From contig NZ_JBEVTG010000002.1 of assembly GCF_040513375.1 (NCBI RefSeq), positions 186,001 through 250,000 of the forward strand: a stretch of 64,000 nt of DNA. Direction: 5' to 3'. This stretch comes from Flagellimonas_B algarum (GTDB taxonomy: Bacteria > Bacteroidota > Bacteroidia > Flavobacteriales > Flavobacteriaceae). The notes below the pieces were generated by a model that ran no database searches, was not told the origin of the DNA, and saw only the letters and a list, made by a program, of their open reading frames with translations. Within the stretch, counting starts at the first letter, position 1; each line of letters begins with the position of its first letter. The translations under genes and the position numbers were made by a program. Shown here piece by piece: positions 34,602 through 42,955 of the stretch.

Positions 34602-35687
34602 TTAATCGTTCAAGGTTACGATGCCCTTGACCCCTTTGATCGAAACGCGTCCTGTTTTCATGGCGCCGAAGGTCGCTTTGATTTCGCGAAGCTTCTTGCT
34701 TTTATCCAAGAGTTGTGATTCAACATTCTCGAAACTTCGCGGTAACCGCACGACCCCTTGTTCTAGGGTAGCGTCGAATCGATGCGAAAAACCGGTTACG
34801 TTCAAATCAATATCCGAAGATTCTTGATTGATGGCGATCTCGGTATCCGGTCCTGAAATGTTGCGCACCATCAAATCCGCGATTTTCAGTTCGAGATCTA
34901 CCTCCTTATCAAGTCGTTCTATCGCCAAGGTGGTGAATTTTAAATTTCCATAAATGCTTCCTACCGCGTCCACACCGATACCATCCTTGTTCGAATAGAT
35001 TTCAAGGGCACCGATTTCACCCAAGCTGATCTCGGTACCGCTACTGTTCAATCGAAGACTTTTTGAATCGGCCATATCCAACTCACCATTCTTAAGGTTC
35101 AGGCTGGCATAATCCAGGTTCCTCGCCTTTACTTTGCCAAATTTCAAAATCACATCCGCCTTGCCCAGGTCATCGTTGATCCAAAGATCCCCATGTTCGA
35201 CCAAGGCACGTAATTCGCCACTCCAATCTTCAAGGAACACATCGCCGAAACGATTGGTGACCCGCAACTTGGCCTTTTTCGGCAAGAAAATCTCGTAGTC
35301 GATCTGTACACGGCTCCGGTCCACATCGATGGGGTTGTTGCGATTGAAAAAATCAGCCAACCAGCCCGTATTTTTGTTTTCGATCTTGGAGACCACCGAA
35401 ACATAGCCACTGCTGGTCTTGATTTCGGCTTCGATTCGAGAAAGTAATGATTTGGCCGTATCATATTTTCTATGGTTGACCTTAACATCGATCTTAATGG
35501 CAACTCGGTTTTGTTCCCATCCGGTCAAAGTCAGCGAACCGTATTTGTTCTCGACCATCAATTCACCGTCCATATCCAAGGGGTATTCCTTTTCGATCGT
35601 CTTAGACACGCGCTCCTGTGCCCAACCAAGTTGTACCGAAAAGAGTACAAAGGCCGTCCACAGGATTGGTTTATAAAGTGTATCCAT
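34602..35687 (-). CDS. Exported DUF4097-like beta-helix/adhesin-type protein
   Basis: A 361-residue protein with a signal peptide (MDTLYKPILWTAFVLFSVQL, cut after about AWAQ-like position 24). The mature part has repetitive beta-strand segments such as GELMVENKYGSLTLTGWEQN, LRVTNRFGDVFLEDWSGE and LRALVEHGDLWINDDLG, a DUF4097-like putative-adhesin fold. The ATG at 35687 lies 17 bases inside the upstream anti-sigma-like gene. Such proteins often follow sigma/anti-sigma pairs in Bacteroidota; role unknown. Confidence 0.78.
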   Translation of the reverse strand: MDTLYKPILWTAFVLFSVQLGWAQERVSKTIEKEYPLDMDGELMVENKYGSLTLTGWEQNRVAIKIDVKVNHRKYDTAKSLLSRIEAEIKTSSGYVSVVSKIENKNTGWLADFFNRNNPIDVDRSRVQIDYEIFLPKKAKLRVTNRFGDVFLEDWSGELRALVEHGDLWINDDLGKADVILKFGKVKARNLDYASLNLKNGELDMADSKSLRLNSSGTEISLGEIGALEIYSNKDGIGVDAVGSIYGNLKFTTLAIERLDKEVDLELKIADLMVRNISGPDTEIAINQESSDIDLNVTGFSHRFDATLEQGVVRLPRSFENVESQLLDKSKKLREIKATFGAMKTGRVSIKGVKGIVTLND

Positions 35688-36210
35688 AATTCCCTTCGTT
35701 ATTTTTTGTTGCGTTGATCTGTTGCAATAAATTCTCAATTAGTGCTATGCGCTGTTTGTAGTTGGCCACGATGGCTTCCAATACGCGCTCATTATCCAAA
35801 TTGTTACGCATCTCTTCACGCAACAAGGCGTACTCGGCATCCAGCTCATCCATAAATGCCAAGAATTCCGTTTTGTCCGACGCTGATAAATGCGGACTGT
35901 TTTGTACCAATCGTACCTGGTACGACACCAAACCCTGATAATGCATGTCGATTTCCAAAAGTTCCTTTGAAACGAATTGCGTTTGGGCAGGACTTTCGTT
36001 ATATATCGATAAAGCCGTAAAGGCCCCGATTCCAAAGAGAATGGCGATACCGGCTGCAATCTGGGCCATGGGGCGTTTCCAAAGCGGGATGACTCTGGGT
36101 TCAGGTCGTTCTATGGCTTGTGAAATCGCAGCCCACATTTTCTCCTTGTCGGCCTTATGGGTGTCAAATTGCCCTGCTTGCTCCCGAATGTGTTTTTCAA
36201 AATTGTCCAT
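35671..36210 (-). CDS. Anti-sigma-factor-like membrane protein
   Basis: A 179-residue protein: cytoplasmic N-terminal part (residues 1-45, MDNFEKHIREQAGQFDTHKA), one membrane helix (about 48-67, MAQIAAGIAILFGIGAFTAL) and a periplasmic helical domain (about 75-179). It shares one base with the ECF sigma gene upstream. The architecture and location fit an anti-sigma factor that releases the sigma factor on an envelope signal, but the N-terminal part shows no zinc-binding HxxxCxxC motif. Confidence 0.78.
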   Translation of the reverse strand: MDNFEKHIREQAGQFDTHKADKEKMWAAISQAIERPEPRVIPLWKRPMAQIAAGIAILFGIGAFTALSIYNESPAQTQFVSKELLEIDMHYQGLVSYQVRLVQNSPHLSASDKTEFLAFMDELDAEYALLREEMRNNLDNERVLEAIVANYKQRIALIENLLQQINATKNNEGNYGYTL

Positions 36211-36749
36211 TACAAGCGTTGTAAGATTTCCAATAATTTTTTCTTCGCCCTGTGGTATTGCGATTTGGAAGTACTGGTCGTAATTCCTAAAACCTCGCTA
36301 ATTTCCACATGGTCGTAACCCTCAATCAAATAGAGGTTGATGATCTGTTGGTACCCCTCCGGCAATTTGGCAATGCCCTGCCGTACCTTCTCGATGGTAA
36401 CCGCCTCGGCTTCGACCGGGGTTTCCTCCTCCAAATGGAACTCATGCTTTTCCATTGGGACTAACGGTACTTTTTTCAAACGCAAGTGGTTGATGCTCTT
36501 ATTGATAACGATTCGTTTCAACCAGGCCCCGAAACTGCTTTCATACTTGAAACTGTGCAGTTTTTTAAAGGCATCGATAAAACTTTCTTGAACGATATCC
36601 TCTGCATCTTCCTTATTTCCCAAAAACCGCATTCCGACATTGTACATAGCATCGACATAACGCGAATACAGTTCATACTGTGCGCTACTATTGCCGGTCT
36701 TGCACTGCTCGACCAGATGTTGATGTGTGAAGCGAATGTCGGTTTCCAA
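36210..36749 (-). CDS. ECF RNA polymerase sigma factor
   Basis: A 179-residue sigma-70 family ECF protein. Region 2 is at residues about 22-90 (YVDAMYNVGMRFLGNKEDAE, then DIVQESFIDAF) and region 4 at about 122-175 (KLPEGYQQIINLYLIEGYDH, then EISEVLGITTSTSKSQYHRA). It is expected to transcribe its own operon: anti-sigma-like, DUF4097-like and OM protein genes. It has a normal -7 element at 36787-36794 on the minus strand. It is divergent from the TonB receptor gene, with 167 bases between start codons. Confidence 0.95.
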   Translation of the reverse strand: METDIRFTHQHLVEQCKTGNSSAQYELYSRYVDAMYNVGMRFLGNKEDAEDIVQESFIDAFKKLHSFKYESSFGAWLKRIVINKSINHLRLKKVPLVPMEKHEFHLEEETPVEAEAVTIEKVRQGIAKLPEGYQQIINLYLIEGYDHVEISEVLGITTSTSKSQYHRAKKKLLEILQRL

Positions 36750-36786
36750 CGGAAATGGTTTGCGTTGCTATTGCTAAAGACAGCCA

Positions 36787-36794
36787 CAAAAGTA
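36787..36794 (-). promoter_or_regulatory. Bacteroidota -7 element for ECF sigma operon (TACTTTTG, minus strand)
   Basis: A minus-strand TAnnTTTG 37 bases before the sigma ATG. A housekeeping-type promoter in front of an ECF operon would give basal expression. No -33 at standard spacing was seen. Confidence 0.5.
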
Positions 36795-36916
36795 AGGGGT
36801 TGCATGGAAATTTGATTTTTCATCGGAAATGACAAAAAAATGCTGAAGATGCAACCTTCGAATTTCGAAGCTGTCTATGGTGGTGAAACTTTTTTACAAC
36901 CATCTAAAATCAAAAA

Positions 36917-39322
36917 ATGGACAACAAACGAACGAAAATTCCCTTGTGGTTCAGCAAGTGGATGACCGGATTGCTGCTATGTATCATGGCTTCCCAAGCC
37001 TATGCGCAGCAAAACCACACCATTAGTGGCACGATTACCGACAAAAGCAATGGGGAAAGTCTTTTTGGGGCCACGGTGTTCTTAACAGGTACCACGATCG
37101 GCGGGGTGACCAACGAATACGGGTTTTATTCCATTACCGCACCTGAAGGGGAGTATGTGCTGAACATTTCGTACATGGGGTATAACGATGTGAACCTTAC
37201 CATTACCCTTGATCAAGATTTAAAAAAAGACATTGAAGTCATCGAATTTTCAACCGCCTTGGAAGAAGTGGTCGTCACCGCCGAAGAACCGGAAAGGGCC
37301 ATTCTGCGAAAACCCGAGATGAGCGTGGTCAAATTGAATGTCGGTACCATCAAGCAAACCCCGGTGGTGTTGGGTGAGGTCGATGTGTTGAAATCGCTAC
37401 AGCTCTTACCAGGGGTCACCAACAATGGGGAAGGTACCGGTGGTTTCCATGTACGAGGTGGGGCCCAAGACCAGAACTTGGTGTTACTCGACGAGGCCAT
37501 TATCTACAATACCTCCCACATGTTCGGTTTCTTCTCGGTTTTCAATGCGGATGCCATCAAAGACGTCAAGTTATATAAAGGCGGGATTCCTGCACGTTTT
37601 GGAGGACGGGTTTCCTCGGTGCTTGATATTCGTCAAAAAGATGGGAATCGGAAGCGATTCGCAATGACCGGTGGCATTGGATTGATATCTAGCCGACTGA
37701 CGGCCGAAGGGCCACTTTTTGGTGATAAGGGGTCGTTTTTGATTGCGGGCCGTCGCTCTTATGTCGACCTGATATTGGCTGCCGCGGGTGAAGACAATCG
37801 GGTTTCCTTTTACGATTTGAATTTAAAGACCAATTACAGCATCAACCGGAATAACAAACTGTATCTAAGTGGATATTTCGGTCGCGATGCTTTTGACTTC
37901 GCCGGTATCTTCGAGAACAGCTATGGCAACGGGTCGGGCAACCTACGATGGAACCACATTTTCAACGATCGATTGTTTTCAAACCTATCGGCCATCGTAA
38001 GTCGCTACGACTATGACCTGAATTTCGATCAAGACGATTTTGAATGGATCTCTTCGATCACCAATTACAACTTGAAATACGATTTGAAATATTATGTGAA
38101 CGATCGGTTTAGTCTTGATTTCGGCTTGAATGGTATTTATTACGATTTCGATCCCGGGCAGATACGTCCCACTTCGGATTCCTCGCCGATCAATCCTTTG
38201 TCCTTAGACCAAAAGCGGGCCTTCGAGAGCGGGGCCTACCTCAATGCGGAACATAAATTGACCGATCGTTTAACGGCCCAATACGGCTTGCGATACAGTA
38301 CGTTTACCCGTTTGGGAGGCCAACCCATTACCGATTACGCCAATGGATTGCCTGTAGTCTACAATGAGGAACTCGGCATTTACCAAAGGGGGGAGGCCAT
38401 CGGTGAAACCGAATTTGCCAGAAGCGCCACCATAACCGATTTTGGAAATTTCGAACCCCGGATTTCGCTGGCCTACCTATTGAACGAAAATGCCTCGATC
38501 AAAGCCGGATTTTCAAGGGCGGCCCAATACATCCATTTGTTGTCCAATACTTCTTCGGTAACCCCCTTGGATGTGTGGACCCCAAGTGGCCCATTTATCG
38601 AACCCCAACTCTCGAACCAATATGCCATCGGCTATTTTCGAAACTTTAAGGACAAGGAGTATTCGTTGGAACTTGAAGCCTATTACAAAACCGTCGACAA
38701 TCGTATCGACTACATCGATGGTTCCGAGTTGATTGGGCAAAACACCATTGAGACCGAAATATTGAATGGGGAAATGCGGGCCTATGGACTGGAATTTTTG
38801 TTGCGGAAAAACGAAGGTGATCTAACAGGTTGGTTGGCCTACACCCTTTCAAAATCCGAACAACGTACCTTGGGTGGTGCCGCCGGTGGCCCGGGAATCA
38901 ACAATGGGGACTGGTACAACACCTTTTTTGACCGCACCCATGATATTTCTTTGACTACGGCCTATCGGTACAACGAACAATGGTCGTTCGGTGCCAATAT
39001 GGTCTTTCAGACCGGCCGTCCCGTGACCTATCCAAACGGGCAATACCAATATGAAGGACTCTCCATTGCAAGCTATGCCCCGCGTAATTCGGATCGCTTG
39101 CCCGCTTATCATAGGGTCGATGTATCGGCCACCTACAAACCCAAGAAATACCAGAACAAACGCTTTAAAGGCGAATGGGTACTCAGCATCTATAATCTGT
39201 ACCACAGAAAGAACGCCGCTTCGATCTCATTCGGTCAAAACACTGAAACAGGGGCGAACGAAGCCACACGCACCGCCATTTTCGGTATTGTACCCTCATT
39301 GACGTATAACTTCAAATTTTAA
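36917..39322 (+). CDS. TonB-dependent outer membrane receptor
   Basis: An 801-residue receptor. A signal peptide (residues about 1-30) is followed by a carboxypeptidase-regulatory-like domain (about 33-115, NHTISGTITDKSNGESLFGA), a plug (about 130-245, with GGFHVRGGAQDQNLVLLDEA) and a 22-strand-type barrel (about 250-801) ending in aromatic Phe (LTYNFKF). The following DUF4249 lipoprotein is a usual partner of this receptor subtype in Bacteroidota. Substrate unknown. No SusD-like gene is present, so a SusCD glycan system is unlikely. Confidence 0.95.
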   Translation: MDNKRTKIPLWFSKWMTGLLLCIMASQAYAQQNHTISGTITDKSNGESLFGATVFLTGTTIGGVTNEYGFYSITAPEGEYVLNISYMGYNDVNLTITLDQDLKKDIEVIEFSTALEEVVVTAEEPERAILRKPEMSVVKLNVGTIKQTPVVLGEVDVLKSLQLLPGVTNNGEGTGGFHVRGGAQDQNLVLLDEAIIYNTSHMFGFFSVFNADAIKDVKLYKGGIPARFGGRVSSVLDIRQKDGNRKRFAMTGGIGLISSRLTAEGPLFGDKGSFLIAGRRSYVDLILAAAGEDNRVSFYDLNLKTNYSINRNNKLYLSGYFGRDAFDFAGIFENSYGNGSGNLRWNHIFNDRLFSNLSAIVSRYDYDLNFDQDDFEWISSITNYNLKYDLKYYVNDRFSLDFGLNGIYYDFDPGQIRPTSDSSPINPLSLDQKRAFESGAYLNAEHKLTDRLTAQYGLRYSTFTRLGGQPITDYANGLPVVYNEELGIYQRGEAIGETEFARSATITDFGNFEPRISLAYLLNENASIKAGFSRAAQYIHLLSNTSSVTPLDVWTPSGPFIEPQLSNQYAIGYFRNFKDKEYSLELEAYYKTVDNRIDYIDGSELIGQNTIETEILNGEMRAYGLEFLLRKNEGDLTGWLAYTLSKSEQRTLGGAAGGPGINNGDWYNTFFDRTHDISLTTAYRYNEQWSFGANMVFQTGRPVTYPNGQYQYEGLSIASYAPRNSDRLPAYHRVDVSATYKPKKYQNKRFKGEWVLSIYNLYHRKNAASISFGQNTETGANEATRTAIFGIVPSLTYNFKF

Positions 39323-39326
39323 TCCG

Positions 39327-40166
39327 ATGAAAAAGATAATTCGCATACTCCCGATACTCTTGTTGACCATCTATTCCTGTACCGACGTAGTCGATGTCGA
39401 AGTCCAAACCGGACCGGAACGACTGGTTATCGAAGCCTCGCTGGATTGGGAAAAGGGCACCAGTGGTACTGTTCAGACCATTGCATTACGGACCTCCTCT
39501 CCCTTTTTCGATGAGGATGGTTTTACAGATGTGGTCGGGGCGACCGTCCAAGTCACGAACAACGATAGTGGGGAATTGTTCCTCTTTGCCGATATGCAAA
39601 ACGGCACCTATAGGACCAACAGTTTCAACCCGGTCATCGGTGACTCCTATACCTTACGTGTCACCTATGCCGGCGAGGTGTACTCGGCAACGGAAACCAT
39701 GACGCCGGTTACCGAGATTACCGATGTTTTTCAAGACCGGGCCGATGGTTTCGATGAAGAGATCCTCGAAGTGCATGTGTTGTTTACCGATCCGATTACC
39801 GAAGGCGACAACTATCTGTTCCGCTTTCAAAGGCGTGGCGATTTGCTCCCTGATATCGAAGTTGCTGAAGACGAATTCGTGAACGGCAATGAAATCGACT
39901 GGTGGTATGAGATCGAAGACGAAGACGACGTTCCTCCATTCGAAGCCGGTGATATCGTGGATATCGAAATGATCGGGATTTCAAGGGACTACTATGATTA
40001 TATTAAGATCATCGCTGAGCAATTGGGTGGCGTGGGAATATTCGAGACCACCCCAGTAGCCGTGCGAGGAAACTGCGTCAATGAAACCGACCCTGATCGG
40101 TATGCGTTCGGGTATTTTCGGGTAACCGAAGTCGACAAGGCCAGTTACACCTTTGTTGCTGATTGA
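39327..40166 (+). CDS. DUF4249 lipoprotein
   Basis: A 279-residue protein with a lipoprotein signal (MKKIIRILPILLLTIYSC, lipobox Cys18). The body has the beta-sandwich pattern seen in DUF4249 proteins: RLVIEASLDWEKGTSG, TVQVTNNDSGELFLF, FNPVIGDSYTLRVTYAGEVY. It starts four bases after the receptor stop. DUF4249 proteins regularly follow TonB receptors of this type, and likely act as surface or periplasmic partners in uptake. Function is not proven. Confidence 0.88.
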   Translation: MKKIIRILPILLLTIYSCTDVVDVEVQTGPERLVIEASLDWEKGTSGTVQTIALRTSSPFFDEDGFTDVVGATVQVTNNDSGELFLFADMQNGTYRTNSFNPVIGDSYTLRVTYAGEVYSATETMTPVTEITDVFQDRADGFDEEILEVHVLFTDPITEGDNYLFRFQRRGDLLPDIEVAEDEFVNGNEIDWWYEIEDEDDVPPFEAGDIVDIEMIGISRDYYDYIKIIAEQLGGVGIFETTPVAVRGNCVNETDPDRYAFGYFRVTEVDKASYTFVAD

Positions 40167-40198
40167 ACTTCATTGGTATTAGGATCGATGTGTGAAGG

Positions 40199-40226
40199 TG
40201 TCGGGTTGCTAGCGCCCGACATTTTA
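40199..40226 (+). terminator. Probable terminator after the TonB/DUF4249 genes
   Basis: A 7-bp stem TGTCGGG (40199-40205) with CCCGACA (40215-40221) around a nine-base loop, then TTTT. It lies 33 bases after the DUF4249 stop. Confidence 0.6.
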
Positions 40227-40324
40227 CCACATTGATGTTAAAATATTCTCAAAATCGCAACCATTATAAATCATGGTGCAACCCGACAGCAAGTACTACT
40301 GTCTTTGATAAAAACAAAACGAAA

Positions 40325-40771
40325 ATGCAAATGAAACGAATCTTCTTAACAGCGGTTTTGGCCATAACCGCCACGGTACCCAGCATGGCTCAAGAATTCA
40401 AGGTGATCACTAGTGTCGAATCGATAATTCCCAGTGGATTGGGACGTTCACGGATCATTTCGGCAAACGAGGAAAAGGATTACCAAGCCTATACCAGTGT
40501 GCAGACCGAAGAAGACAACACCCGGAACAAATCAAGTAGAAGTGAGATACGGGTCAAGAATTTTGAAGAAACCAAACTGCTGAACTTTTTTAATCTGGGC
40601 GGAATCCGCTTTCAGAACATTGCGGCGAACGACGCTTTGATTACATCAAAGATCAATGCCATGGTCGCTGATGGTTGGGAATTGGTCTTCGTTACCAGTG
40701 CGGTCGAAAGTGCCGCTGGAAAGGGAGACGCTAACGGAATTTTCATAACACGCTACATTTTTAAGCGTTAG
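40325..40771 (+). CDS. Small exported protein, unknown function
   Basis: A 148-residue protein with a signal peptide (MQMKRIFLTAVLAITATVPS, cut near MAQ-E). The mature part of about 125 residues has a mixed alpha/beta pattern and ends ANGIFITRYIFKR. The section INAMVADGWELVFVTSAVES recalls DUF4177-like proteins, which share a DGWEL motif. I place the start at ATG 40325 (or 40331). An imperfect -7 element (TGTCTTTG) precedes it. It has its own strong terminator. Confidence 0.72.
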   Translation: MQMKRIFLTAVLAITATVPSMAQEFKVITSVESIIPSGLGRSRIISANEEKDYQAYTSVQTEEDNTRNKSSRSEIRVKNFEETKLLNFFNLGGIRFQNIAANDALITSKINAMVADGWELVFVTSAVESAAGKGDANGIFITRYIFKR

Positions 40772-40792
40772 GTTGATTGTAGATTGATTGCT

Positions 40793-40820
40793 AAAGCCTT
40801 CCGAAAGGGAGGCTTTTTTT
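40793..40820 (+). terminator. Intrinsic terminator, GAAA tetraloop
   Basis: A 10-bp stem (40793-40802 with 40807-40816, one G-T pair) closed by GAAA, then T-tract. It ends the small exported protein gene. A 14-bp palindrome TGTCGCATGCGACA directly follows at 40820-40833. Confidence 0.85.
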
Positions 40821-40861
40821 GTCGCATGCGACAGGTCGCTATATGGAATACGTTGTGGGCC

Positions 40862-41662
40862 CTACCACCAAACCACGAAGAGTTTGGACAATCCGCCATC
40901 GGAATCCTTGACCCAAAGTAGCGGCGATTGCTTTTTGACCATCCGGATATTGACCTCCATCAAAGCTTCGAAATGGGTCATCCAAACTACTGCTGAATGG
41001 GGTCGAAGTGGCCATTCGCTCTTATACGGGATGTAGTACTTGGCAGATCGAAATGAATTGGTCTCAAAATCCTCAAAAGTAATCCATTGCCCAAGGATGC
41101 ATGAAGTGTTGAGCGGTCGTATGGAAACCGGCCCCGAATAGGGCTCAAAAAGCTGGGCCTTAAAACAACAACGCGAGACGACATCCTCCAAAGCCACATC
41201 AAGACGCGGCCAAAGGTCGGTCAGACTAGGATGGGAACGCAGTGGAAACTGTTTGGACTTCAGTTTTTCCAATTTCGTAAAGAACATGTCTTTTTTGTTC
41301 GGCCCGACCAATCGGTAAATCGGTTCCGAAATGCTGGAATCGATCAGATAGAACTTAAAAGCCAGTTCAACATGGAAAACGGCTTCCGTAGCCTGTTCCT
41401 TAACGATAAAATCGAGTTCCCCGACCCTGATTTTCCCTTCTTCGACCAATAGGTTCGATGCCAAGAGCCCATATCGACCGCTTTTTTCAAGCAACCACTC
41501 GAAGACCCCTTCCATTTGGTGCCCCAATCGGAGCCCTTCTTTTGGCTCGAACCCGTCTTCTTGTTCTAACTGGATTTCCGGGAAATCGAATTGCTCCAGT
41601 CCGAATTGGGAGTTCGTCCAAAGTGGCGGGGTTTCATAAAAGCCTTGTAGGAGCGGATGCAT
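40862..41662 (-). CDS. DUF1853 family protein
   Basis: A 266-residue cytoplasmic protein with DUF1853 features: HMEGVFEWLLEKS-like GHQMEGVFEWLLEKSGRYGL near residues 48-67, and GELDFIVKEQATEAVFHVEL, an acidic strand arrangement reminiscent of PD-(D/E)xK nucleases (E at the first position, D then ExK-like later). Function unknown; the nuclease resemblance is inference. Its -7 element is only four bases from the ATG. Confidence 0.82.
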   Translation of the reverse strand: MHPLLQGFYETPPLWTNSQFGLEQFDFPEIQLEQEDGFEPKEGLRLGHQMEGVFEWLLEKSGRYGLLASNLLVEEGKIRVGELDFIVKEQATEAVFHVELAFKFYLIDSSISEPIYRLVGPNKKDMFFTKLEKLKSKQFPLRSHPSLTDLWPRLDVALEDVVSRCCFKAQLFEPYSGPVSIRPLNTSCILGQWITFEDFETNSFRSAKYYIPYKSEWPLRPHSAVVWMTHFEALMEVNIRMVKKQSPLLWVKDSDGGLSKLFVVWW

Positions 41663-41666
41663 GGTT

Positions 41667-41674
41667 CAAAAGTA
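41667..41674 (-). promoter_or_regulatory. Bacteroidota -7 element abutting the DUF1853 gene (TACTTTTG, minus strand)
   Basis: A minus-strand TAnnTTTG four bases before the ATG at 41662. Transcripts starting 4-7 bases further would be leaderless. Confidence 0.55.
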
Positions 41675-41734
41675 GCCAACGTTAACTTTTCTTAAAAGAT
41701 TTTTTCACTGTCAGGAATGCCGTAATTTTAACAA

Positions 41735-42901
41735 ATGGCTATGGAACTGAAAAAAGGATTTCGTTTTACCCCTTACGAAGCTCCCGATCAATCCCCGTTT
41801 GAGAAACTTTTTGAGATCTTTCAAGAACTGATTACCCATACTTCGGGGGATTTCGACGAAGCGATTGATTGGTTGCGACAATTGGACGTGGAATATGAAC
41901 TGACCGATGACGCGTACACCATCGATGATTTTATCGAAGACCTCAAACGCAAAGGATACGTTCGTGAAGAATTCGAAGATGGGGGAGGTGAACCGGGCGA
42001 AGCGGAAGACGAAGGGGAAGAGGGCGATGGAAATGGAGGCAAGATAAGCATCACCGCCAAGTTAGAGCAACTATTGCGCAAGCGGGCCCTGGATCAGATT
42101 TTTGGAAAAATAAAGCGCAGTGGTTCAGGAAACCACAAGACGGGTAAATTAGGCCAAGGTGATGAACATTCCGGCGAATTCCGGGAATACCGATTCGGTG
42201 ATACGCTAGACCGTATTTCGATGACCGAGAGTTTGAAAAACGCCCAAATCAACCATGGAGTAGGGGAGTTTTCACTCAATGAATCGGATTTGGTCGTAGA
42301 AGACACCGAATTCAAGGCCCAGATGAGTACCGTATTGATGATCGACATCAGTCATAGTATGATCCTCTACGGTGAAGACCGGATCACACCCGCTAAAAAA
42401 GTGGCCATGGCCTTGGCCGAATTGATCACGACCCGCTATCCGAAAGACACCCTTGATATTCTGGTATTCGGCAACGATGCCTGGCCCATTGCCATAAAGG
42501 AACTGCCCTATCTTAAAGTAGGGCCTTACCATACCAATACGGTCGCCGGACTGCAATTGGCTATGGATATGCTACGGAGAAAAAGGAATACGAACAAACA
42601 GATTTTCATGATCACCGATGGCAAACCGAGTTGTTTACGCTTACCGAATGGTGATTATTACAAGAACAGTGTCGGTCTTGACGATTACATTGTGGAAAAG
42701 TGCTACAACATGGCGGCCCAGGCCCGTAAGTTGCATATACCCATCACTACCTTCATGATCGCCCAAGATCCGTATTTGATGCAGTTCGTTAGGGAGTTTA
42801 CCCAGGCGAACCGCGGTAAAGCCTTTTATACCGGCTTGAAGGGGTTGGGTGAAATGATATTCGAAGATTACGAGAACAATAGAAAAAAACGCATCAAATA
42901 A
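41735..42901 (+). CDS. VWA-domain protein paired with an AAA ATPase
   Basis: A 388-residue cytoplasmic protein. Residues about 1-140 are acidic (with a run of Glu/Gly around 85-105), and residues about 185-388 are a VWA domain with metal-site motifs TVLMIDISHSMILYG (DxSxS) and FMITDGKPSCLRLPNGDYYK. It is paired with the AAA gene downstream, the usual arrangement for MoxR/Mg-chelatase-type VWA-AAA chaperone pairs. The target protein is unknown. Confidence 0.9.
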   Translation: MAMELKKGFRFTPYEAPDQSPFEKLFEIFQELITHTSGDFDEAIDWLRQLDVEYELTDDAYTIDDFIEDLKRKGYVREEFEDGGGEPGEAEDEGEEGDGNGGKISITAKLEQLLRKRALDQIFGKIKRSGSGNHKTGKLGQGDEHSGEFREYRFGDTLDRISMTESLKNAQINHGVGEFSLNESDLVVEDTEFKAQMSTVLMIDISHSMILYGEDRITPAKKVAMALAELITTRYPKDTLDILVFGNDAWPIAIKELPYLKVGPYHTNTVAGLQLAMDMLRRKRNTNKQIFMITDGKPSCLRLPNGDYYKNSVGLDDYIVEKCYNMAAQARKLHIPITTFMIAQDPYLMQFVREFTQANRGKAFYTGLKGLGEMIFEDYENNRKKRIK

Positions 42902-42955
42902 CCCGGAAAGCGAAGGCATGATTCCCTTCCAATGAATCCGGTCGATAAAACCACT

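Noticed and set aside
36917..40166. SusC/SusD polysaccharide utilisation locus
   Set aside because: No SusD-like gene or glycoside hydrolase accompanies the receptor; the partner is DUF4249.
40820..40833. 14-bp palindrome TGTCGCATGCGACA after a terminator
   Set aside because: A perfect palindrome but isolated, and placed between two convergent gene ends, with no evidence for binding.
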